Origin: Haliclystus octoradiatus | Lineage: Eukaryota; Cnidaria; Staurozoa; Stauromedusae; Haliclystidae | DNA length: 64,000 nt | NCBI GenBank assembly: GCA_916610825.1 | Contig: OU744446.1 | Span: 7,404,309-7,468,308 of the forward strand | Direction of reading: 5' to 3' | Shown: positions 50,601 to 62,600 of the stretch, one piece after another | Layout of the letters: each line of letters starts with the position of its first letter | Numbering within the stretch: position 1 is the first letter of the stretch | Notes under the pieces: model-generated | What the model saw: the letters and a program-made list of their open reading frames with translations, nothing else | What the model was told of the DNA's origin: nothing | Databases searched by the model: none | Position numbers and translations under genes: made by a program

Positions 50601-53600
50601 AATAGCTATTCCATGTCTTCTTCCAGTAATACTCAGTAGTTGATTGAATCCTGCTTACTGTGATGAGTTGTTACTATGAGTATCGATCAATGTCAGACAC
50701 ATGGACTATACGAGACAAATCAATACACTTTGTATAACTCTGATTATATAATACTGGTTGCATATAGCAACGTACAACGAATGCTTGATTCTCTTTAGGT
50801 TGAGGTTTATCCGTAGATAGAAGAGAGGCGACATCAATGAGAGGCTAATTCTGATATTACTACACTTACTATGCTATCTGTCACGTGCTGCTGTCAACAC
50901 TAAATTTTCTCTCTTTTTGGATATGTTGACTTCACTCTTACACTTTCCTCTTCAGAATCAGTTTGTTTTGTTTTTGATTTTTTTGCCTTGGCAGTTTTCT
51001 GCTTCTCTTTCCTTTGCCAGGTTTACTACTATGCCGACAGAATTCGGTTACGTGTGGTCTTTTGACATCTATGCTAGTTAATAAATTATCAAGAATTGTA
51101 ATAAAGTTTATGGAAGTAGGTGTATCTCTTGTCTCAATGTGGAATGCCTTTTTAACAGCAATAAAAATAGATAAACAATCGTCTGTCCCACCAGTCAGTC
51201 CTGCTCTAGTCAAGCAACTAACAAGGCATTGTGAGGAAACATATTCATCTTTCGCACAGTCTAATATAAGCAACATTTTCTTACCTACTCACTATCATTT
51301 ATGTGCTTTTGGTATATTTTTTACCTTATAGTCCTGACTACATATCCAGCCAAATATATTGCAAACCATTTCTTTCTCCATCTGAGATAAGAGACACATC
51401 ATTCATTGGCTTGCTAGATAATTTTCCTTTATTGAAATAAGCCAGAATGTTGTCTTCTAAAGCGGTTGCAATCAATGTTAACGATCTAGCTTTTCGCAAA
51501 CCTAGCATGTTTCAGTAATTCATTATTAATCGGGAATTAATCAATGATGTACTTCAACAAACTTTTGGAATATAATTTAGCAGCATAATGAAACATATTG
51601 TATTCTCTTGTATCAATTATTCCATCATTTCAGATTCTGTTTAAAGTTGGCTTTGTTGTTTCTTCTATAAATATTGAGATAAGAGGAACAAAAATAGCTC
51701 CGCTACGCTCGGACTCATGGTGAATAATATAATAATCAAAATAAACCAATTGAAATCAAATTCAATAGAATATCAAATCAATCAAATCATCAATGCAAAG
51801 AAAAATCAAATCAAATCAAATTCAAAAAAGTAAATCAATACAATCGAATGATATAAAAATCAAGTTCAATCAAATAAAATCAAATAAATTAAAACAATAT
51901 CCAAATAATATAATAATATAAAGAGAAATATATCCAAATAATAAATCAAAGAAAAAAAGAAAAAAAATGTGATAGCAGACCGGTGGGGCTGAACCCCATA
52001 CCCCGCGCGCCTGATGCAGACTAGGCAAGAGCCTCTATCCCGTGTTCCGCTCCATGAAACTGAGAGTCGCTGCACTCGTATAAAATGGAGTTCTGACGTA
52101 ATGCACACAGGCTAACGACGTTTGACTAGATGCAGACGCTCCACCACTAGACCATACCAAAATATAACAAAGGAAGTGACTTCCTCTACTTATAATACAG
52201 GTGTGAGTTGTAAATGACGTGCGAAATTATCTCTTCTCAAGCTGATGTCGCAGCAGAATTAAAACATTTTAATAAACCAAATAAAACCATGACGACTGGC
52301 TTAGCAGTTTGATATAATAAATAACTTCAGAAAACAATACAAACAATAAATATATAATACTGTCTTGTCTAAGCCCCAAAACACAACAACAATTGTCTTT
52401 GAAGTTTCACCTCAAATAGTGATGTTACAGAACAATTAAAACCTTTCATTAACCATTTCAAATGACGAGAAGAAGAAAACAATCATGTGTTCTACCAGTG
52501 AAGAGATAATCATGATGTAAACTAATCCAGGAGTATTAGAAAACATTTCATTTAATAATGCAATTGTAATCTCGCTAAGCTGAGAGTCGGCCATCATGGC
52601 GGGCAATGGAAAAAAAATTTTGGCAAAAAAATTTGGCTCAAAATTTGGAATAATCACACAGCATGCCCATTGTATTTTTAACAATAAAATGGTGTTTCTT
52701 GCACAATCGTTTTTAGTTCGACCTTTGTTAGCACGCAAAGCAGTATGTTGAACGTTATTTCAAAAGAACAATAGATTTAGTCAAAAATGAAATGAAACGA
52801 AATGAAATGAAACGAAATGAAATGAAATGAAATGAAATGAAATGAAATGAAATGAAATGAAAACGTTTCCACCATGACAGCATAGACTCAAGGTCACTTA
52901 CGTAACCGTGAGTCAAAAATAGCTTCATCATTTAAATTTAACTCCGTAACTGACGTAATACCTTTGAGACTATCTGGCAGTATGATACGGTTAGCAAGAC
53001 GCCTGGCAAACCTCTCAATAGCTGGATGAAGTATATGGATGGTTGGTTCACCTCTCTGCAACAGTAGGTTGAAATGCGTAAACAGAGAAATCGCAGAGGA
53101 AATGTTCACTACTTCATAAATTTTACACCCTAGTAATACAGCATTCCAAACTTAGCCACCGAATTGACAGATGTTTTAGAACAGATTGATATTCCAGCAA
53201 CTTTCCTTTTCTTTTGAAACTCTTCTGGAACCACTGACATAAATAAGTCAATGCATAAAATATCGACATTGTATCCAAACTTCTTGCTAAATGCATCATT
53301 GGCATTACTTGCTGCTATATGAGCAAGATGACATGGATATCCACCGATAGATAAATGTAGGTTCTTCTCCGCAAACCTTAACGCAACAAAATTATTTACT
53401 CCGATCATGGTGTTGGTATTGTCAATGCTTAAACTTGTACAATTCGACCATGGCATTTTGTCATCCTCAAATTTGGATTCAAAAGAATCAAAAATCTTGA
53501 AGGCTTTGATCTTTGATCAAAGTCAAAGAAATGATTTGTCACATGCTTTGATCTACCGTATTGATATCAAGTTTGTGAATGGTGACTGGATTCATTTCTT

Positions 53601-56600
53601 CCAGAAGAATCCATTTTAAATAATAAAATGTTATAATAATATGCAATAAAGAAAAATTTATTATATAATTATATTACTAGATTAAAAATGAACGATTACA
53701 CTTTACTGTAAATGTTTAATAACTGTTAGAAGTGAACGTTCATTTAAATTCATTGATTTGAAGTCGCTGTGATTTAGTGAAGTACGCTGCATATTGTATT
53801 CTAAATGGCAGGAAAACGAAAATTCACAACAACATTTCGGATAATAGTTCAAAGTTTAGAGCAGTCTAGAAACAACACACAGAATAATCCAACAAATTAT
53901 AAAATTAAATTCAGCTGTTGCACATAAATTAATTAATATTTAAATTTACTCAAAATTGGATTTTAAGTTTTTAATAAGCGAATAATGCTCATTTCTTTCT
54001 GTCTATAAAATCATAACATCCTTCATCACAAGAACGTGAGTCTCAATCTAGTTATTGATATGGTTTCCTCTCGTTGAAAGCACTTTTTTTTTAGCTTGTG
54101 GTTCAATCTTTACTTACATTTCCCAAATCGCCTGAAAAGGCCTTCTTTTCGCACATGGAGCAAACCCATTTTCTTCTACTACAGAGCAAATTACATAGAG
54201 AGGGTTCCTCACAAACAATACATAAACAATACAGTTTTATTTTAGTTTACCAAGTTGAATGTAAAGAAACCGAATGTATGCGTAATATGTGTGTACTATG
54301 ATCTAAACGATTCTGAGTTCATACTGAATTTTACTATATACATTAGTACATTTTAAGTGTGAACATTAAATGTTTTTTACTCTTATAAGAAACAACCTAT
54401 TTTGCTTTATTATTTTGATTTTCAATATATATTTTCAGAAAAGTATCTATGCTGCAGCGAAGAGCTGATTCATTTGAAAGATTTATCACGAATCAAGAAT
54501 CAAGAATTATTGGCTGATATGAAAGCAAAAGATTCAATTTTGAATGATAAAGTTAGTAGAACTGTAACTTAGTAGCATTAGAAACTTTAGATTATCCTGG
54601 CAGTTTGCCTGCATACATGAATAATTATCATTGGCATCACAAAGATTTTACAGGAGGTTTTTTCAAGGCAAATGTATCAGGTTTTATGAGGGCGTCTCCA
54701 TTGCTATTCTGCACAATTTTGACAATATTCTATTCAAATTGTTTGCTACTGCTTACGGTAAGCATTGCACATTACACTATTGACACCAAAGCCATGAAAA
54801 AAATTGTGAAACCATTGCAGTTTCATGGTACTTTTAAAGCATTTTCACCTTTTTTATTGTGAATATGGATGTTTTCATGGTTTTCAAACTTTTTTCGACT
54901 TAAAAAATTTGTAGTTTTCACTTTTTTACATTTTCATGGTGTTTTTACAACACTTTCATGGAATTTCCTTGGTTTTGGTGTTGGTTGTGTTATTTGATAC
55001 TGGTAGCTTTTTCTCAGAGCCTTTTATGTTAACATCTACATTGTAAATATACGAATCTGTGTCAGCGGCCTGCACAATTGACATTTAGTTTTAATATCTT
55101 CCGAAATATTCCAGACCCGGACACTAAGATTCCACCGCATATGCCTGCTTTAAACCGTGTTCAATTAAGCAAGACTTCAGAACCACTTTACTAAGGTGAG
55201 TTTGCTCTGAAGACTTAGTTGGTGGAATGACGTTCAGAAATCATCACATGAGAAACACATCCAGGTGTCATACCAGATTTGGTATAGATTAGGTATGAAT
55301 TACATTGTTTTCAAATCATGTTTTTATCTTTACTCAATTTTTTAAAGGATCGCAATATTGAACACCTCAAATCAGACAATTTAGTTTGCGTACAAAAGAA
55401 TGAAAAGCTTACCAAACTGCTACACGAACAGGACGAGTACGTTAATGTTAATGTGAATATTGAGTTTTATACTTTAGAAGCAGGGATTGTCTAAGTGGAA
55501 ATTTGATGATTTCAAAAAGGATGATATTCATGATCTAACAATGAACGACTCAGTAGATGTCGGAAACTCAAGATATCTCTTGTGAAAAAAATTAACGAGT
55601 TCATGAACAGTTCATAATGAATTCACGAACTTCGTGAACAGTTGAAATTGCATGAACTCACAAACTTTTTTCACAGCTTGAGAAAGTTCATAAAAAATGG
55701 TTTTCGCGTTTTGTATCTGAGTTTGAAACAAAAGAAATTCACATACAGCATTTGTTTTGCTATTGTTTAATAATCTTTTTTAATGATTTTCTTTTCATTG
55801 ACTAAGCTTGACTTTCCTGCAACTTGCCTGATACATACTAATTTTTTCTGTAATAAATATTCAGATAAACAGTTGTGCTTATACATTTTGAGGCTTTTAT
55901 TTATCGATGTTAATTTAGAAAAATAATATTTCAACTTTATTCAAACACTCTAATACATCGTTTACAATGTGATTATCGAGTTTCAACTTAAATTGCTTCC
56001 AGAAAATATGATAAATTCACATCAAACATGAAAATATGTGATTTTAGAAACAACACAACACATGTATAATTTTGCTATTAAAATGAATTATTTTCAAATT
56101 AAATAATTCGAATGTCAGAGATTACCCCTGCGAAAAAAATCCATGAGTTCATGAACAGTTCATGAACTTCATGAACAGTTCATGAATATTTGTTTGTGGA
56201 TTCATGAACAGTTCATGAGCAGTTCATGAACAATCACAAAGAGTTCATAAACACTGCATGAACCGGTTCATGAACTGGTTCATGAACGTGAAATTGCTCA
56301 AAAGTTCATGCACAGTTCATGAACTGTTCATGAACTTTCATGAACTGTTCTTGAACTGTTCATGAAGGTTTGGGCAATTTCACATTCATGCACTCATGAA
56401 CTTTTTTCACAGGGGTAGGTTTCCTTTTGTTTCTTCCTATTGTTCTATAATTCTATTGTTCTTATTCATTTCTTGTTAGCGACCATAACCGCAGGGTCCC
56501 TTAAGTGGTTGCTTGACTGTATGAGTTTGACTATATTATGTAATTATGTATAGGATTTGCAATGATTTGAAAGAACGATGCTGCTATCTACAAAGTAAGT

Positions 56601-59600
56601 TTCCATTTGGTTATTGAACATCAATTTAGATGGGAATAACCAGCAATAAATCAGCTAACCTTTACAGAAAAAAGTTGATGATTTTATGAACATCTCATGA
56701 ACGTCAGGTTGCCGGCATTTTTAAGAATATTTCAAGAACAGTCCATGCACTGTTCGTGAAAAATTTGCCAATTTCATTGTCATAAACTTGTGAACTTTTT
56801 CACAAGGGTTATTGAACATATTTCCATAAATGCTAAATTACTTTATTTACTGTAAAGTTTCATGGGAAATAGACCATTAAGAGTCATCAAATTTTTTATG
56901 ACCTGTTCATAAATAATTTACAAACTTTTCATGAACTGTTTGTGAATTTTCATACAGATCATAATGCATATCAAATTTGGTTGAACACTGCTTTAAATAG
57001 TTGTTGTTTTGTAAATATGCAGGACTTGATGAAAGGGAACATAATTTCGCCATAAGAAAAGTAATGAGTAACTACAAACATATTGAAATTAATTATCCAG
57101 AACATTTTTAATTCACAACTGTTTATCACACACAATTAATCCAGCATTTCCGCAACGTTTATCAACAAAACATGAAAGACAAACACCACACAAAAAATAA
57201 ATTTGATCGTTTGATTCATGAGATGCTTGCAATCAGGCGGATCAAACCGACGCTCAATACGCAATCTGATTCAATCAAATCTAAATTGTTCTCCGCATAA
57301 CTGTATTGTCTAACGTCATTAACACCTATTTATTGTATTATGTAGTCTATTCTTTGTTGAATTATTATCACACTATACTGTAAACTTTTAGTAAGTAAAA
57401 CATATAAATATTCATGTTAAGTATAATGACGAAACGTCGCAAAATTACGCCTTTTTATCACTTGTCTTTCTTACAAACTTATTAAGCAAAAAGTTTTTTT
57501 ATTAAATTAGTCCATCATTTTAAGATATAGTCTTGTACGAGTTAGTGTCGTTTTATCTAAGACTGAAGATTCATAGAAACATAACAAAATTTGAAAGTTT
57601 TAAGCAAAACAATACTTCTATAGATCGTAATGCTTTTGCTTGTAGTTTTTATGTTTGGGATTTACAGGTAAATTTGTTTCATGTACAATATTCTCAAATT
57701 TCAAATGTTTCCAGTGTCTGTAAGTTTTTCTTCTTTTGTTTTCTAGGCGAAGTCGATCGACAGAGAAACACAATCTACAATTTTCAATCTGAGAATCAAG
57801 TATTTCAAGGCAGAGAGGATCGTCTTAGAGAAGAATTCCAGGTGAAATAAATGATCATGACAATTAATATAACAGACATATATCCAGTTGTCACTAATTG
57901 TCCAATAGTCGCTGTTACCTGTCTGCTTCATATGGATATTTATAATAACTTCTATTGTACTGTATTTGATTTCCAGGCATCCTTGACAACAATATCGGAT
58001 TTAAAAAAAGAAGTTGATGAAGGAAAATCGTACAACATTGATTTGAAATATAACCTTGAAGCTCAGCAGGTACATTAATAGGGATCTATTTACGCTACAG
58101 TCAAACCTGTTATAACGGTCACTTCTATACAGCAGCCACCTGTCTATAGTGGTCACTCTTTCGATGTCTAAAATAGTATTTTCTATTGAATCAAACCTGT
58201 ATATAAAGGCCACATGTGTATAGTGGTCAATTTATCTACCTCTCTTAGCTGGCCGTTCTATACAGGCTTCACTGTACAAGACAATTACAACATGTGGTAA
58301 ATCATCAGGTATCCAGTTTACAAATCTACAATAGTTATGTGTAATAGTTTAATGTGTTGTAAGTTGTCTTACTGATTGAACATAGGGCTCAATGCTATAC
58401 AGCAGAGCTTTAAATAATATATAAAATATGAAGTCAGAAATCAGACAATCATGTTTGCTATTCAAAGTTTCACATCGATAGATTGCCTGATGATCGCCTT
58501 CGCGTGAAACTTTGAGTAGCAAACATGATTGTCCGATTTTTGACTTCATAGTTTATATATTATTGCGTAATAGTATATAAATATACAGTAGTATACATAG
58601 AAAAATTATATGAACCAATCATATGGACACATTGACTATTTGATTGTATTTGGAATAATCTAGAATCATTCACCGTGATATTCTGAACTCGTTTGAGCCC
58701 AAAATAGTTTGCAATGGGCACTAGAACTAGTTCCATACTCCTTTCATTTATGTCTTATTTTTAACGAAAACAATCTTGAACTATTCTAGACTATTTCTTA
58801 TAATTATCTATAAAATCAAACTGCCCCTATGATTGGTTGATTTTATCTATAAGGCTATACTAGTACACAGATTACCAGTTTTGTTTAAGTTTACCATTTT
58901 TACAAGTTAAATGTAAAGAAACCGAATATATGCGTAATATGTGTGTACTATGATCTAAACGATTCTGAGTTCATAGTGAATCGTGCCTTTGATAGTGTCT
59001 GCTTACTATGTGTATTAGGTCCAATAATGCAATGATCCTTACAGAGTGCTTTTCCAATGTCCTATCATGGTCCATGGACTGGACTTTTCCAAGTACAGAT
59101 AATTTATATGTAATAAGTTTGTTTTTAAAAGTTCAATGTATTCATATTTAATGATGGCCCTTCAACTTGATCATTACATCATTAAAGTGGTTATACAACT
59201 TACAACTGTAAAATTACTTTTAATAGATGAAATCTCAAGAGCTCGGACAACAACTTATTTCAATGAAGGATGATCTTGAAAAAAAATGTGAAGGTCAAGT
59301 TGAGCTAGAATCAAAATTGAGGTCAGTTCATAAAGTCGTTTAGTTTTTCATAAACTAAATAACTGTTAACTTAATAAAACCTAACTTGAATTAATTGTAT
59401 CAGCTAAGGCATTAATGATATTGATATAATTCAATGTTATGTGATGTTCATTCACTAGCACAAAGCTCCTCTGTGAAAAATACGGACAGCTCCTGTGTTT
59501 ACAAACATAAAAACATTTCATGATTATATTTAGCCAATATCTTTTTATAATAGTTTTTAAACTGTTACAATTGTTAAGGCCTACAATGTGGAAATTTTGC

Positions 59601-62600
59601 AAAATTGTGTGTATTTTATCCCTTGTGTTCCTAATTTCCTATTCTATTTTATTGATGTACCATTCTTAAAAAATATAATTATGAACACAACCTTTATCTC
59701 ACAACCGGGTAACCAAAATAAGTAACCGGTTGTTAACAGGTTAACCAAAAAGAATAACAAAAGGTATTGTTCACAGACAAAAGAAAAGTAGCCTAGTGAC
59801 AATATCAGCTAGCCAAAACAAACCATTCTTTTTAAATAAGACAACCCATCATAGATTCATAATGGCTTTATCTTTATGATAGTTTGTTTGAGGATCAGAA
59901 TGAAAAGAGAGAAGAGATCTACCAAATGGCAAATGAAAGTTTGAAAGAAAAGCAAGCACTGATTGAATCTCTGGAAGTAAATCTTCATCAGTTAGAACAA
60001 GAAGCAATCGAGGCCCGTCAACAAGCTTGCACAGTTGATAAAGAAATTGAGACTCACATTACTGATCTCACTGAGCTGAAAGCAGAATTAAAAGAGGTTA
60101 GAGTTGAATTTGAAGTTCTTTAAAAATTGTAAATTAATTGAGACGGTATGTGTGTTCATCATCTTCGTTATCTATTGAGCAACTTTTACTTTTTAATTTC
60201 TTATTTACAATATAATAAGAGAACAGTGTAACCTACTTGAATGAAAGTTGGAAAAATTATTTCCTGCTTATCGGCTTGACATGTCGCTGACATCTCCGTA
60301 CAAGTTACCACAATCTTACAACAGCGAAATCCCATCATGTGACTCGAGGTATGCAATCCGTCGCATCTAATTTGTGGGCATTCCTGTTTCCAGGAACAAG
60401 GGACATCTTTTTGTAAGAAGTTCCTCTAGCCGTGTACCACAACTCAGTTTCATGAAGACACATAGAGTAGAGGCTCTTGCATGCGACTTGTTAGCACCTG
60501 CTGATCGAAGAGGGTGACAATGGCTTGGTTGGATGTAGATATTATTGTTGGTCTGTAATAGACTATTTTATACGCATCTGCCCATCATGGCACTGCCAAT
60601 GGTTCTCCTAGTGTGGTCAACCACCAAATTCACAGCATGACCACTATACAAATGTCAAATGAAGATCACAAAAAATTTTCGTATATCTGTTTTGTTCAAG
60701 GCTTTGAGTTCAAAAGATAAACTAGAAGAAAGTGTCTGTAGAAACTTGTCAAAACTTAATGCTGTGTTGAATGTATTTGATTATGACGGTCGAAGACCTG
60801 TATCACATGCAGGTAGGTTTTCTTCTTATAGATAGATACACAAACAACCCACATGATTTATATAGATTTATACCCCTGTGGAAACAGTTCATTAATGTTA
60901 AATGGCCCAGTTTTTATAAAAAATTTCAGGGATATACATGCCAACTAACTTTCATGAACTATTTATGGTCTGCTGATAAACAGGCGGTTTGTAAGCTGTT
61001 CATGAACACAGAACATCTCATAAAATCAATAAAAATTTGTTGTTTGCACGGGTAATAATCCAATTCAAGTTTAGAAATGTTGTTCACTATATCTAATTTT
61101 TCCTTACAACAGCCAAGTATGAGATTTTGATAAATTGACTACAATAGATAGGGTAGAACCACAGATAAATGCTTTTGTAAATCAAGCATCTAAGCATTGG
61201 ATTTCACAACTATAGAAAACTGTTCATTTTATAAAAAGTTTGACTGTACTCTATAGAATAGGTATATAAATATATATAGTAATAATATTATTATATAGAA
61301 TTAGTTTATTTGTCTGATGATTGCGTAAGCATGAAACTATTAGTAACAATTATGAATGTCTAGTCTTTGGCTCCTTTATTATATTTAGCTCTGTCAAATG
61401 ATAAATGATATAACAGTAATAATATTAAAAATATCAAAACGTAATATTGGCAATGGAATAGTGCTCAATGCTTACATAAATATTAATGATGAGATTAGGT
61501 CATGAAAGACACATTCTTTGGTTGTAACTCCAAGTTTTATGTTATTAAACGATCCTCTAGAATAGGTATACATTTGCACACATTATTCCTATTTATTTAA
61601 TGAATAAAAAATCGAATTATATCTCAAGAGCATATTGTATACACAGTTGCACCAAACTGTGTAGCTAACCCCTTACATTCGCAGTATCAGTGTGATACTA
61701 TACTTTTTAATCAAAGTTATTGCACAAGAATTATGAGTGAAGGTTAATTATGCAGGGTTTTGTCATGAAAATCAGAATTTTTCACTTGCGTTGCTTGGAC
61801 CTAAAACAAACTTACTATGGGCCAATATCTACCAATATATTGTGGAAGAGCCATTTAGAGAACATTTTTGATAAAGTCCTTTTTTTACTGCCTGCCCCTA
61901 CTGCCCCATTTTATGTTCTGGTGCCACTGATTGTACATCATGTGTTGATTCAATTAATTTCAGATGATATAACTTCATCACCATCAAATACCACATCATC
62001 ATTTGTAACTCTGAAGGAAAAACTTCAAAACATGGTTGCTTACTTGGAACAGAAAGAAAACAAGGTACCATGAAACCAATATACAACATCCAGCTATAGT
62101 AGTATAGACAGTCACATTATAGGATTGTGCCATCTCTCTTAGGTAATAGCTTAGCTTAGCTCCCTCTCAGAGCTAATAGGAGGATTAGCTCAGATGGCAG
62201 AGAAACCAAACTTCAGATCTGATTATATCTGATCGACTGTGGTTCAAATCCCCCTGATGTCAACTTAACCTTGATTTTATCTAAAACATCAATGAGTTCC
62301 AGCTGAGCATGGCGGATGGAATGGTCCAGAGGGAATTGTATTGTGAGTAGCTGTGGCGCATCTTTGCGCCTTGACAATCAAGACCTATCTTCCATCAAAT
62401 CTGTTGAAATTGATCTGCAGTGTCGCGGCTGAGATCAGTAAAGAGCATTTAAATTATTGCTCTTAGCGAAAAGAGCCACTCCTCTAGAAATAGAGGAGTG
62501 GTACGGGTGTCTTTGGTAGAGCGACACCATCTGCATTACTTATGTTTTATCCCTCTTACGCCTAACATATTTGTTACACAAAGAACGCCACAAATCACGG

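Noticed and set aside
54098-54240. Minus-strand cysteine-rich stretch (CLCIVCEE...CSMCEKK)
   Set aside because: Suggestive of a zinc finger but only ~45 codons long, followed by a stop, with no neighbours in frame.
57533-57668. Open stretch ending at a consensus donor (TTACAG|gtaaat), candidate for the missing CCDC171 exon
   Set aside because: Its phases do not fit either neighbour and its sequence is not coiled-coil.
58415-58475. Second hammerhead in the left arm of the 58.4 kb fold-back
   Set aside because: Only the GAAAC half and the TAGCAAAC site remain; CTGATGA and stem II are absent.
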